IMG/VR virus record: IMGVR_UViG_3300017996_000111
Span: 1-32,338 of that record
DNA: 32,338 nt
Source: a virus
Strand: one strand, 5' to 3'
Shown: positions 1 through 8,337 of the stretch, piece by piece
Layout of the letters: each line of letters begins with the position of its first letter
Position numbering within the stretch: the first letter of the stretch is position 1
Program-made: the position numbers and the translations under genes
Notes under the pieces: generated by a model
The model's input: only the letters and a program-made list of their open reading frames with translations
What the model was told of the DNA's origin: nothing
Database searches by the model: none

Positions 1-64
1 CTAAGGAAACCGATTGACGCTTTGCGGCATTCCGAACTACACTTTCGCGCGAGAGGTTGATCGA

Positions 65-760
65 ATGCCCGCATACATCGTTTCACCGCTCGACGGTACC
101 CCGCCGATGCTTTTGCCGGGAACTCCCGGCTATTCGTTCGGTACAGCACCAAGCGGGCCGACGGCTCGGATGCTCGTGACGAGCGTTGCGATCAACGGCT
201 CAAACGTCGCAACTCTCGGCGTGCAAATGGTCGAGGGTAATATCCCCGCGGTCGGATCTCTCATCTCTGTGCGCGGCACTCAGACGGTAACTTCGAGCGG
301 CGCGCCGAACTTCAATGTCTCGAACGTCGCGCTCGCTTCCGTTTCGATCAACTCGCAAACCGGCGTCGGCACTGTGACGTTCGCACTCACGAGCAATACG
401 ATCGCGACGACTCCGGATGCCGGTCAAGCAAGTGTTCCGGTTCCAGTGACCATGGAAGCCCTTCCTGGGACGGCGGCCGCCGGTTTGCAGTTCTCCGTAC
501 AATCCGGATCGGGATCGGAAAACACGCAACGCGGCATCACTTGGTTCACGGAGTACACCGGCTCACCATCGACTGTGACTGCGCTCTTGCAAGGCGCGGA
601 CATCGATCAAGATTCGGCCTATACGACGATCGATCAAAGCACGAACACGGCCGGCGAGTCGCGCTCGCTCTCGAATGTGAATTATCAATTCGTGAGAGCG
701 AAGATGGCCTCAACTGGCGGGACAACTCCGAAATGCGCCGCCGGAATCATGGTGCGTTGA
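65..760 (+). CDS. Beta-rich phage structural protein (tail or fibre-associated), unknown
   Basis: A 231-residue protein made almost entirely of Ser/Thr/Val/Gly-rich beta-type sequence, with no catalytic motif. Residues about 35-125 read like a small beta-sandwich module (GSLISVRGT followed by alternating hydrophobic strands). Similar modules recur in the proteins at 21552-22451 and 23961-28526. I chose ATG 65 because GAGAGG lies 8 bases upstream; a TTG at 14 in the same frame, behind AAGGAA, would add 17 residues. The stop overlaps the start of the beta-helix gene (TGATG). A virion surface or fibre role is inferred from composition and neighbour only. I do not recognise a named family. Confidence 0.65.
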   Translation: MPAYIVSPLDGTPPMLLPGTPGYSFGTAPSGPTARMLVTSVAINGSNVATLGVQMVEGNIPAVGSLISVRGTQTVTSSGAPNFNVSNVALASVSINSQTGVGTVTFALTSNTIATTPDAGQASVPVPVTMEALPGTAAAGLQFSVQSGSGSENTQRGITWFTEYTGSPSTVTALLQGADIDQDSAYTTIDQSTNTAGESRSLSNVNYQFVRAKMASTGGTTPKCAAGIMVR

Positions 761-2712
761 TGAAACGCATCTTTCTTTTTCTGGTTTTTCTGCTTTGCCT
801 TCCGCTCACCGCGCGTGCCCAAGTATATCCCCAGCCACCGAACATTGGTCTTCTAGCGAATCGGCCGACATTTTGTTCGTCAACCGGACAGCAGTATTAC
901 GCGATGGACAACTCGACGCTTTACTATTCAACCGTTGCAGGGACGTCCTGTACATGGACTGCGGTCGGCGGTTCCGGTGCTGGCGTGCCATCGCAGCAAG
1001 TCGCGCCGAACATGAATGACGTTTATGTCTCGGAGAACTGCGGCAGTCAGACGAATTGCTTTCAGGCAAATCCTGACTTGAGAGCGAGTGGCTCGTGTGT
1101 ATGGACAGCCAGCAGCTCGACCGTCACCGATGCGACAGATGCACCGTGGACTTCGGCCGACATCGGAAAAAAGATTTACGGGGCGAATACAAGTTCGCAC
1201 GCCTCAGCGATCTCTTCTGGCAATGGCATCGGCACGATCACCGCAGTCGGTTCTCCATCGAGCATTACGATCTCAGGCACGGTTCCCAGTACGATCAATC
1301 CTGGTTCCTGTGCCTGGTATACCGCAGATCAAACTTCAGTTTTTGCCGCAGCACAGGCTTATGCCTTAGCTCTTACAGCGGTGAACGGAATCATCGCTTC
1401 GAGTGTGAGTCCAAACTTTCCATATCGTGTTGTGATTCGTACGGGACCGGGAAACTACAAGGTCAATTCGGCGGTGCTTAACATCACGGCTGGTACACAG
1501 GGTGATACAGGAATAAGTTTTATCGGCTCGGGATCTGGAACTAAGTTCTATCCCGGTCCTGATTTCACCGAGGCCGGTACAACGAGTGGGCTAGTTTTCG
1601 AGTACTCCTATAACGATTACACCATCTCAGATTTTGTTGTCGATGGAATCGGCGGGGCAGTGCCAGGATTTGTGAACTCAACTTGTTGCGGTTTCGTTAG
1701 CGCCTCGAATGGCAGGGACATTCATGTAAAGCGCATCATTATGTTCGGACCGGCCTGGAAAACTTCTCAAGCTTCTCCGCTGCTTGAATCGTATATCGCA
1801 ACAACTGGGTCTACGATCGAAGAAAATTTCATTACTGGCGGAACCGGATTCTCATCGCGTAGCGACCATAGCAGCGCGAGTTACAGTTCGAACTATTTCG
1901 GCAATTCCAATCAGTCGGATGAATGGATCGGGGGCGGCTTCGCTACCAATTTGAGCGAAGCAGCCAATCCAATCGAAGTCAAAAATCATGTTGGTGACGA
2001 ATGCGATTCTCCACCCTGCCATGTCTTTACCGGCGCATGGGTACGGTTTAGCGGCGGTTCTCTCTATGGCGGTCCCGTCCTGTCGTGTGATGGCACAAGC
2101 TATCTAGAGTTCAACGCTATGAGCATTTCGCCATACGGCGGTGCCGATTACGATGGCATCGACGTCAAGGGTGGTTGCGTGATGACCTTCCGCGACAGCT
2201 TTGTCAATGGCGGAAATTCACACAAAGTTTTCGTGCAATCGGGCGGCAGCGGTGCAGGTAATGTCTACGATCTCGGCGGAAATTATTTCCAGACATGCCA
2301 ATCAGCTTTCGGTTCATGCGCGCCAGCGACGACCGGATTGTATTCGGGCACGATGAACTTCTTCGGTTCGCAATCGGCGACTGGAATCGCGCAAACGACG
2401 ACGAATATCGCTCTCACAAGCGGATGGGGCAGCGGAACCAATGTAACGGCAGCTGCCGGCGATTCGCACAGCATGACCTTCTCAATCACCCTCGCCGGGA
2501 GCTCAAGTTCCGGCTCGGTCGTTACGGTCACGTTTCCGACTCCGTTCCTAGTCGCACCGCTTAATTGTTATGTGACGAGCACGACAGGTACGGATGCCTC
2601 GTTGCTGACCTCAGTTGTCGTAGGTACGCCGAGTGCGACATCGGTCACCCTCACCTATAACGGCACTCTCACGGCCGCCGATACCATCATCGAAGGATTG
2701 GTTTGCCAGTAG
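760..2712 (+). CDS. Secreted right-handed beta-helix protein (tailspike / pectate-lyase-like)
   Basis: A 650-residue protein that starts with a clear Sec signal peptide: basic residues at 2-3, a hydrophobic run IFLFLVFLLCLPL, and a cleavage-type site ARA before QVYPQ. There is no lipobox cysteine. The middle (about residues 170-560) has the Gly/Ser/Asn-rich short-strand repeats of beta-helix tailspikes and pectate lyases, including a TSVFAAAQAYALAL helix like the one that often caps such helices. About 17 cysteines, several close together (STCCGF, GDECDSPPC), would suit disulfides in an exported protein. The start follows the previous stop as TGATG; an upstream extension in the same frame overlaps the previous gene and would bury the signal peptide, so it is rejected. 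It could be a depolymerase or a host-envelope protein. Catalytic residues cannot be assigned by eye. Confidence 0.7.
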   Translation: MKRIFLFLVFLLCLPLTARAQVYPQPPNIGLLANRPTFCSSTGQQYYAMDNSTLYYSTVAGTSCTWTAVGGSGAGVPSQQVAPNMNDVYVSENCGSQTNCFQANPDLRASGSCVWTASSSTVTDATDAPWTSADIGKKIYGANTSSHASAISSGNGIGTITAVGSPSSITISGTVPSTINPGSCAWYTADQTSVFAAAQAYALALTAVNGIIASSVSPNFPYRVVIRTGPGNYKVNSAVLNITAGTQGDTGISFIGSGSGTKFYPGPDFTEAGTTSGLVFEYSYNDYTISDFVVDGIGGAVPGFVNSTCCGFVSASNGRDIHVKRIIMFGPAWKTSQASPLLESYIATTGSTIEENFITGGTGFSSRSDHSSASYSSNYFGNSNQSDEWIGGGFATNLSEAANPIEVKNHVGDECDSPPCHVFTGAWVRFSGGSLYGGPVLSCDGTSYLEFNAMSISPYGGADYDGIDVKGGCVMTFRDSFVNGGNSHKVFVQSGGSGAGNVYDLGGNYFQTCQSAFGSCAPATTGLYSGTMNFFGSQSATGIAQTTTNIALTSGWGSGTNVTAAAGDSHSMTFSITLAGSSSSGSVVTVTFPTPFLVAPLNCYVTSTTGTDASLLTSVVVGTPSATSVTLTYNGTLTAADTIIEGLVCQ

Positions 2713-2810
2713 TAGAATGCCAGAGCGCAAGACATACCGGGTCAAGCGTCACCGACCTGGGCCACGCTCCGAACAAGAAGTCGTACATTCGATGGCCTTG
2801 CGGCTATTGA
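2703..2810 (+). CDS. Small 35-residue hypothetical protein with two cysteines
   Basis: A very short reading frame starting at TTG 2703 with GAAGGA six bases upstream, overlapping the end of the beta-helix gene by 10 bases. The product ends in SYIRWPCGY and has cysteines at residues 6 and 32 plus two histidines, the make-up of a small metal-binding or structural peptide. It fills the interval in front of the next gene, whose strongest ribosome-binding site lies at 2829-2834. I counted about 70% G/C at third codon positions over residues 6-35, against about 61% for the competing frame that would extend the next gene. It is too short to be certain. Confidence 0.4.
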   Translation: MPVVECQSARHTGSSVTDLGHAPNKKSYIRWPCGY

Positions 2811-2842
2811 GCAATCAGAAGCACACACAGGAGGCTCTCGAA

Positions 2843-3205
2843 ATGGAAGTAGATCAAGTCGTCTACGAGTACGGCAAACTTCATCTTAACTTCGTCGCGT
2901 GCCAGCGCTCTAACGCCATGCTCGCGACTCAGCTCGCTCAAGCGAACAAGAACATCGCCACGATCACCGCAGACGCCAACAAATCCGCCGCCCGGCTCGC
3001 ACAACTCAGTGCGTGGGCAAACGAACAGAACCTCGCGCTTCCCGATGTGCCGGCACCGGCGGAACCGAAACCAGAAGGCACCGAAGGACTCGAACCGCCT
3101 TCTCAACCTGGAACCCCAGTCGGGATCGCCGGCAGCGAAGCACTTCAACCCGGCGCTGGATCTCGCGTCGTCAAGATCCCGCACAAGCGCGCATCCGAAA
3201 GCTAA
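2843..3205 (+). CDS. Small coiled-coil phage protein, unknown function
   Basis: A 120-residue protein. Residues 1-65 look helical and coiled-coil forming (Ala/Gln/Leu/Asn-rich heptads), followed by a Pro/Glu-rich linker (about 67-95) and a basic tail ending HKRASES. I chose ATG 2843 because a perfect AGGAGG sits 8 bases upstream within CACACAGGAGG, the same extended site found before several other genes here. ATG 2717 in the same frame would add 42 residues but has no ribosome-binding site and would cover the small frame at 2703-2810. It lies 11 bases ahead of the small terminase gene, so it is probably co-transcribed with the packaging genes. Phage spanin u-subunits or assembly factors can look like this, but there is no membrane segment, so I assign no function. 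Confidence 0.6.
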   Translation: MEVDQVVYEYGKLHLNFVACQRSNAMLATQLAQANKNIATITADANKSAARLAQLSAWANEQNLALPDVPAPAEPKPEGTEGLEPPSQPGTPVGIAGSEALQPGAGSRVVKIPHKRASES

Positions 3206-3216
3206 GGGGCTAACTC

Positions 3217-3741
3217 GTGGCACGAAAGCGCTCGAAGCCCGGCGCACGCAAGAAGCGAAGACCGCTCACTCCGCGCCGGGTGAAGTTCGTCAAGCAACTG
3301 GTCCTCGGCAAATCCCTAGCCGAGGCCGCCAGGAAGTCCGGATATACCAAACACAGGGCCAACCAGGCGGGACACCAAGCTCTCGAACAGATCCGAAAAG
3401 CCGCTCCCGAACTCCTGGCCGAGCACGGCCTAACCGATGACGTCCTGATTGATAATTACCTACTCCCGCTGATGAACGCCGAAAAGACCGAGTTCTTCCC
3501 GTACACACAGCGCGGCCAGCGCAAATTGCTCACCGTGAACGTCGTGGACTGGCGAGCTCGCGACGACGGCTTAGAGAAAGCCATGAAGATTCGCGGGCTC
3601 TACGTGAAGGAAGCCGAGAACACCGGACCGCAATTCTCGGTCGTCATCATAAACGGCGACAATCGGCCGCCGTGGTCGCAAATGAAGCGCGCGATGCAAC
3701 CCGCCGAAGCAGCTCCACTCCCAGGAGATCCCGCGCCATGA
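3217..3741 (+). CDS. terS: Terminase small subunit
   Basis: A 174-residue protein with the layout of a DNA-recognition terminase subunit. A basic N terminus (about 1-20) is followed by a helix-turn-helix region: FVKQLVLGKSLAEAARKSGY at about 28-47, then KHRANQAGHQALEQIRK, which resembles the HTH of the terminase small-subunit families. The C-terminal half (about 70-174) would carry oligomerisation and large-subunit contact. Known role: it binds the packaging site and loads the large subunit. The start is GTG 3217 behind AAGGGG. The stop overlaps the next start (ATGA). The matching large subunit lies 2.1 kb downstream, separated by the glycosyltransferase-sulfotransferase gene and three small genes, which is unusual because the two are commonly adjacent. 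Confidence 0.75.
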   Translation: MARKRSKPGARKKRRPLTPRRVKFVKQLVLGKSLAEAARKSGYTKHRANQAGHQALEQIRKAAPELLAEHGLTDDVLIDNYLLPLMNAEKTEFFPYTQRGQRKLLTVNVVDWRARDDGLEKAMKIRGLYVKEAENTGPQFSVVIINGDNRPPWSQMKRAMQPAEAAPLPGDPAP

Positions 3742-5084
3742 TCGTCTTTTGTATTACCTGTCGAGGCCGCAACCAGCACATTCGCCTCACCCTTCCGAAA
3801 AACATCGTAGACAACGCCGACTTCCGAGATTGCAAGTTCGTACTCCTGGACTATGGGAGCCCGGACGATCTCATAAGCTACGTGCTCACCCATCACATGC
3901 GGTCGATCCTGGCCGGCCGGCTCGTGCTCTATCGCTTCCCGGACCAGAAGGGGTTCAAGATGGCGCACGCAAAAAACATGGCGCACCGTCTGGGGATCCT
4001 GGAAGGCGGCGACATCCTCGTGAATCTCGATGCGGATAACTACACCGGACCAGGCTTCGCTAAGTACGTTGCCGAGAAGTTCGCCGCAGATCCGAACGTC
4101 TTCTTGTGGGCAAACCGCAACCAGCCGTCGGAGATCCGGTATCCGAAAGGATGCAACGGCCGGATTGCCGTGAGCAAACATGCCTTCGTCAACGCCGGCG
4201 GTTACAACGAAGGGAAGTATGAAACCTGGGGGCCCGATGACAAAGACTTCAACTTCCGGTTGCGGCGTCTCGGCTACACGCCGGCAGAGATCCCGCGGCA
4301 ATTCTTAGAAGTCGTGCTCCACAACGACAAGATGAGATTTCGCGACTATCCCCACGCGAAGAACGGCGGCTCGAACTGTGACGATGAAATCGTCGAAGGC
4401 AACGAGACGATCGCGAACTTCGGCAACTTCGGATGCGGAACCGTCTATCGCAACTTCGATCCCTCGCCTATCGAACTCAGGCCAGTCCCGACGCGGGTCT
4501 TCGGGATCGGGATGCACAAGACGGCCACGACGTCGCTACATCACGCGCTCAAGATCCTCGGCTACGACTCCGCTCACTGGAAGTCGGCACATTGGGCGAA
4601 GGCGATCTGGCGAGAGATGAACACACTCGGCCGATCGCTCACGCTTGAGAAGAGTTACGCGCTCTGTGATCTGCCGATCACGCTCCTGTACCAGAAGCTC
4701 GACCGCGCTTATCCTGGCTCGAAGTTCATTCTCACGAAGCGATCGGAAGACGGCTGGATCGAGACGGTGCGGAAGCATTGGGATCCCGCGTTCAATCCCT
4801 TCCGCGGCCAGTGGGACGGCGATCCCTTCACGCACCGGATCCACACGATCTTGTACGGAAGCCCTGACTTCAACGCCGAGAAGATGCTCGCGCGCTACCG
4901 ATCGCACAATGCGGCCGTGCTGGAATACTTCAAAGGGCGCCCGGACGATCTTCTCGTGATGGACATGGACTTCGGCTGGCCGAACCAGGATGACGCCGGC
5001 GCCGGATGGTGGGAGCTCTGTTCGTTCCTCGGCGATCGGATCCCGCTCGGCGTACCATATCCGCGCGCGTTCGCGAGCTACTAG
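3738..5084 (+). CDS. Bifunctional glycosyltransferase (GT-A type) - sulfotransferase fusion
   Basis: A 448-residue two-domain enzyme. Residues 1 to about 240 form a family-2-like glycosyltransferase: an N-terminal beta-alpha-beta (MIVFCITCRGR), a metal-binding DxD in NLDADNYTGPGF (D98-A-D100), and the acceptor-side motif GGYNEGKYETWGPDDKDF at about 154-171, as in galactosyltransferase C-terminal domains. Residues about 252-448 form a sulfotransferase: FGIGMHKTATTSL holds the 5'-phosphosulfate-binding loop (K261), and KFILTKRSEDGW resembles the 3'-phosphate-binding region of PAPS-dependent enzymes. Predicted reactions: sugar transfer from a nucleotide sugar, and sulfate transfer from PAPS. The start ATG 3738 overlaps the small terminase stop (ATGA) behind CAGGAG. 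The fold calls are strong; the acceptors are unknown. Virion or host-surface decoration is inference. Confidence 0.8.
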   Translation: MIVFCITCRGRNQHIRLTLPKNIVDNADFRDCKFVLLDYGSPDDLISYVLTHHMRSILAGRLVLYRFPDQKGFKMAHAKNMAHRLGILEGGDILVNLDADNYTGPGFAKYVAEKFAADPNVFLWANRNQPSEIRYPKGCNGRIAVSKHAFVNAGGYNEGKYETWGPDDKDFNFRLRRLGYTPAEIPRQFLEVVLHNDKMRFRDYPHAKNGGSNCDDEIVEGNETIANFGNFGCGTVYRNFDPSPIELRPVPTRVFGIGMHKTATTSLHHALKILGYDSAHWKSAHWAKAIWREMNTLGRSLTLEKSYALCDLPITLLYQKLDRAYPGSKFILTKRSEDGWIETVRKHWDPAFNPFRGQWDGDPFTHRIHTILYGSPDFNAEKMLARYRSHNAAVLEYFKGRPDDLLVMDMDFGWPNQDDAGAGWWELCSFLGDRIPLGVPYPRAFASY

Positions 5085-5091
5085 GCGTAAG

Positions 5092-5289
5092 ATGACGGCT
5101 GAACATTATCCACGCGGGACCGAATCAGTTTTGAAATGGTGCAATCGGTGCGGACGACTGACGAAGCATCGCGTGGATGATGTACGCGCCGGTCGCTGCT
5201 TAGAGCACGATGCGCCCGCTGAATCAAAGAAACAGAGGGCGGCGCGATTGAAACGTGAAGCGCCAGAGACAGGCAAACTCTTCGAGTAG
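5092..5289 (+). CDS. Small zinc-ribbon-like protein
   Basis: A 65-residue protein with CNRCG near residue 17, then CLEH about 20 residues later: a C-X2-C / C-X2-H arrangement that should bind zinc. The rest is highly charged, with basic KKQRAARLKRE near the end. It starts 7 bases after the glycosyltransferase-sulfotransferase stop and ends 8 bases before the next start, so it is part of the same transcript. It is one of several small Cys/His proteins scattered through this genome. DNA or RNA binding is plausible, but no family can be named. Confidence 0.65.
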   Translation: MTAEHYPRGTESVLKWCNRCGRLTKHRVDDVRAGRCLEHDAPAESKKQRAARLKREAPETGKLFE

Positions 5290-5297
5290 GAGCTACC

Positions 5298-5549
5298 ATG
5301 CAAATCCCCGCGGCGATGTTCATCGAATCGGCAGTCGATAGCGTGAAGGCAATCACGGACTTCCAGCGACGCGCTCAGCTCTCCGAACTGCATGAGGTCG
5401 GCGACCAGGCGCTCAAGGGAATGGGCGCGAGCGGCATCAATGACGACGTCGCCGCCGGCTACCTTCTCGGACTTCAAACCGCTCGTGTGATGATTATGAC
5501 GAACGCGAAGATCCAACTTGCCGGCCTGGTTCCTGGCGACATCCTGTGA
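5298..5549 (+). CDS. Small conserved-type phage protein, unknown
   Basis: An 83-residue, mostly helical protein without Cys/His clusters or membrane segments. The start ATG 5298 follows a good AGGAG site 6 bases upstream, and the stop overlaps the next start as GTGA. Its place just ahead of the large terminase suggests a packaging accessory role, but the sequence itself gives no functional motif. Confidence 0.6.
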   Translation: MQIPAAMFIESAVDSVKAITDFQRRAQLSELHEVGDQALKGMGASGINDDVAAGYLLGLQTARVMIMTNAKIQLAGLVPGDIL

Positions 5550-5887
5550 GCTTCGAGCCGATCACTCTCGATGCGATGCAAGGATTTATCGCGCCGATCC
5601 ACGTTCGGAAGATCCTCACTGAGCTCACGCGCCAGTTACAGGATCGTCCAGATCGGGCTCAGTGTCATCCGATCCAGCGCATTTGCGTGCAGAACGCGGC
5701 GACCAGCGTCGGTCCTGTGGACGGCAAGCTGGCGCTCGAAGGAAAACCGCTGCGCGAATATCCGATGACGCTCGGCGGGATCCCGCTCAAATCCGAGAAG
5801 ACCATGCCGGATGACGTCATCGAGTTCTACTGCGGCAACCAGTTCGTCGCGAAGATCTTCAACCTGGCGAAACCGCCGGGCCTCTAA
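5546..5887 (+). CDS. Hypothetical protein preceding large terminase
   Basis: A 113-residue protein starting at GTG 5546, overlapping the preceding stop (GTGA), and ending in TAATG that shares a base with the large terminase start. Such tight coupling on both sides argues for a real gene. Residues about 20-40 look helical; the C-terminal half (MPDDVIEFYCGNQFVAKIF) alternates like beta strands. I see no recognisable motif and assign no function. Confidence 0.6.
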   Translation: MSFEPITLDAMQGFIAPIHVRKILTELTRQLQDRPDRAQCHPIQRICVQNAATSVGPVDGKLALEGKPLREYPMTLGGIPLKSEKTMPDDVIEFYCGNQFVAKIFNLAKPPGL

Positions 5888-7521
5888 TGGGTGTGCCACA
5901 AGTCGATCTTTCGCGGCTGAATACCGCGAGCTTCTATAATCCCTGGCCGAAACAGAACGAGCTCCATACTTCGCCAGCGATCGATCTCCTGGCGATCGGC
6001 GGAAACGGATCCGGCAAGTCGGCATTCCTGTTAGGCGAGGCCGTCTACCTGGCGCTAGAGTTCCCTGGCTCGGATTGCCTGTTGCTCCGCAAGAACTTCC
6101 CCGAACTAGAGAAGGGGCTCATCCTCGACCTCAAGAACACGCTTCCGCCGTCTCTCTATCGCTACAACGACTCGAAGCACATCGCGACATATCCGAACGG
6201 CTCCCACACGTTTTTCGGCCATTGCAAATCAGGCAGCGAGAAAGACCTCGCGAAGTATCTCTCGTCCGCGTTCTGTTTCATCGGGATCGACGAGCTCGGC
6301 CAGTGGAGCTATGACGCCTTCTCGTTCCTCGGCTCGCGCAACAGAATCAACAAAGGATGCCGGCCGAACATCCGCGGCGAGTGGCCGGTTCCTCGCATGG
6401 GCGGCGCGACAAACCCGATGGGACCAGGCTACGGCTGGATCAAGAAGCTCTGGATCGACAAGAAGCCCGTGTCACAGATGGGCAAGGACATCGAAGAGCA
6501 CGAAGGCAAGTGGTACTCGCCGATCACTGACAAGAAGATGCTCGCGCTCGAAGAGATCCGGAAGCGCGTCGTGTTCATCAAAGGCGAGGCGTTCATTTGC
6601 GTTTACGATCCCGCAGACTATTACTTCGTCCACTCGACCGTCGTCGATAACCCGGCGCAGCTTGAGAAAGATCCGGATTACATCAACAAGCTGATGAAGC
6701 TCGCGCCAGCGCTGCGCGCGAAAGCTCTGTACGGGGATCTCAAGTCGATTGCCGGCACGTATTTCTCGAACTTCGCGCAAGATCGGCATGTTCTCAGGCT
6801 TCCGGACGACAACGAGCTTATTGAATGGCAGGACTGGCAACCACGATGGATCGGCATCGATTGGGGGCTTGCTCACTGGTCCGCGGTGTTTTGGGCAACG
6901 AAGGCGCGCGTGCGGAAGTTCGTCGGCGCGCCTTGGCGGCAAGTCACCGTGATCTACCGCGAGCTCATCGAGAACGAGAAAAGCTACGACGAGCTTTGCA
7001 ATCTCATTGTGGACGCGACGCCGAAAGAAGAGCGGGCAACTCTCAAACACGTCTATCTTTCGCCCGAACGATTCGCGCGCAGCGGCGACAAGGATCCCTC
7101 GAAGACGATCGGTATTCAGATGGGGCTCTACTTCAAACCCCTGGGCTTCCCGATGTGCGAGCCGGCCAACAATCGCCGCGTCGATGGCGCCGTCTATATG
7201 TACAACGCGCTAGAGAATGACGAGCTCGTCATCCTAGACAACTGTCCTGGGCTCATCAGCGCACTCGAAGTCGTCACCCGCGATGAGGACAATCCCGAAG
7301 ACGTGCTCAAGGTCGAGGGCGCCGTCGAGGATGACGTATACGACGGTGCGCGCTACACTGTGCTCTCGGAAGCAAAACCGCGACCGAAGACTGGCGAAGT
7401 CGTGTACCATGAGCGCCTGGAAAAGATCCAGGATCCGATGGCTCAGCGAATGTTCAGCTTACAACATCACATGGCGAAGCAACGCAAGTTCAAACCGATC
7501 AAACCGAGGTTTCGGCCATGA
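5887..7521 (+). CDS. terL: Terminase large subunit (ATPase-nuclease packaging motor)
   Basis: A 544-residue protein of normal length for the family. The N-terminal ATPase has a PKQNELH adenine-binding region, Walker A GGNGSGKS (about 38-45, K44) and Walker B FIGIDELGQW (D135-E136). The C-terminal RNase H-like nuclease starts at WIGIDWGLAH (D325), a typical first metal-binding aspartate. DDVYDGARY near residue 492 matches the last acidic position of the nuclease active site. Role: it translocates genomic DNA into the prohead and cuts it at the end of packaging. It overlaps its neighbours by one base (TAATG) upstream and four (ATGA) downstream. Confidence 0.93.
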   Translation: MGVPQVDLSRLNTASFYNPWPKQNELHTSPAIDLLAIGGNGSGKSAFLLGEAVYLALEFPGSDCLLLRKNFPELEKGLILDLKNTLPPSLYRYNDSKHIATYPNGSHTFFGHCKSGSEKDLAKYLSSAFCFIGIDELGQWSYDAFSFLGSRNRINKGCRPNIRGEWPVPRMGGATNPMGPGYGWIKKLWIDKKPVSQMGKDIEEHEGKWYSPITDKKMLALEEIRKRVVFIKGEAFICVYDPADYYFVHSTVVDNPAQLEKDPDYINKLMKLAPALRAKALYGDLKSIAGTYFSNFAQDRHVLRLPDDNELIEWQDWQPRWIGIDWGLAHWSAVFWATKARVRKFVGAPWRQVTVIYRELIENEKSYDELCNLIVDATPKEERATLKHVYLSPERFARSGDKDPSKTIGIQMGLYFKPLGFPMCEPANNRRVDGAVYMYNALENDELVILDNCPGLISALEVVTRDEDNPEDVLKVEGAVEDDVYDGARYTVLSEAKPRPKTGEVVYHERLEKIQDPMAQRMFSLQHHMAKQRKFKPIKPRFRP

Positions 7522-7898
7522 GCGATGAGTTCGAGATCGTTCAGCCGAGCCGCCCCTTGGCAAATCGCATCCGCGATTTCTTTGAGACTTTGTTCACTGG
7601 CCGCTTAGTGTTACAGTTGCGCGCAGATTTAGAGGAAGCCCGTGCTCAACGTGACTACTTCAAAGGCCGCGCGGAACGTCTCGAACTTCAACTCTTGCAA
7701 CCTCGCGTCGCCGCTCATAGCCTTGATGCTGGCACCGCACAACCTCGCGCTCATCCGACGGGTACTCTTGGCGGCCGGAAGACCTGGCAACAAATCGTCT
7801 CGGACCGCCGCAAGCAACTCGCGGAACTCGCAGCCGAAAAGCAAAAGAAACCAGAAACTTCCGCGCCGACAGCATCCGCACCGCCGACGCAGAACTGA
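7518..7898 (+). CDS. Small coiled-coil protein
   Basis: A 126-residue protein with a predicted coiled coil at about 30-60 (LQLRADLEEARAQRDYFKGR), then a Gly/Arg/Trp patch (TLGGRKTWQQI) and a second charged helix. The start overlaps the large terminase stop (ATGA), so it is translationally coupled. It has no membrane segment or signal peptide. It might be a head-assembly accessory, but the sequence gives no direct clue. Confidence 0.6.
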   Translation: MSDEFEIVQPSRPLANRIRDFFETLFTGRLVLQLRADLEEARAQRDYFKGRAERLELQLLQPRVAAHSLDAGTAQPRAHPTGTLGGRKTWQQIVSDRRKQLAELAAEKQKKPETSAPTASAPPTQN

Positions 7899-7909
7899 GG
7901 GGTAATCGA

Positions 7910-8332
7910 ATGGCGTACACCGCAAAAGATGGGAAGCGCTTCGAGAATCAGGAGATCGGCCGCACGTACGATCGAAGCCGCGGCCACGAGCCGCCGAAGG
8001 AAAAGAAGGCGAAGGCAGAGCCGGCCAGCGAGAAAGGCCGCGAAGGCGAAGAAGAGCCGATCGAGGAAGTCGTGAAGGCGCACGGACCTGCACACAAGAC
8101 CGAGATCGAGAAGACCGAAGACGAAGGCGAAGAGTATTCCGTTCACTCGCATCACGAAGACGGACACAAACACTCGTCGCACGGTCACGATCTTGAGTCC
8201 GCGCATCATCACTCGATGAAGGCGCACGGCGCCGAGGGCATGGAAGACGAAGAGCCCGAAGGCGAAGAAGAGGGCGAATCCGCGCCCGCGACGGGATCCT
8301 CGCCGCCGGGAATGCCGGCGATGCAGGAGTAA
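7910..8332 (+). CDS. Acidic, histidine-rich low-complexity protein
   Basis: A 140-residue protein with strongly biased composition: Glu/Lys-rich at about 25-75, then a histidine-rich stretch at about 80-105 (SHHEDGHKHSSHGHD, then HHH), then a Glu-rich tail and a Pro/Gly end. It is probably disordered. The His cluster could bind metal ions such as zinc or nickel, which is inference. The start ATG 7910 follows GAGGGG. The acidic tract resembles those in the portal and scaffold proteins of this window. No enzymatic motif is present. Confidence 0.6.
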   Translation: MAYTAKDGKRFENQEIGRTYDRSRGHEPPKEKKAKAEPASEKGREGEEEPIEEVVKAHGPAHKTEIEKTEDEGEEYSVHSHHEDGHKHSSHGHDLESAHHHSMKAHGAEGMEDEEPEGEEEGESAPATGSSPPGMPAMQE

Positions 8333-8337
8333 CGAAG

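Noticed and set aside
2717-2842. N-terminal extension of the coiled-coil gene to ATG 2717
   Set aside because: No ribosome-binding site at 2717, while a perfect AGGAGG precedes ATG 2843; the extension also covers a plausible small gene. Not fully excluded.
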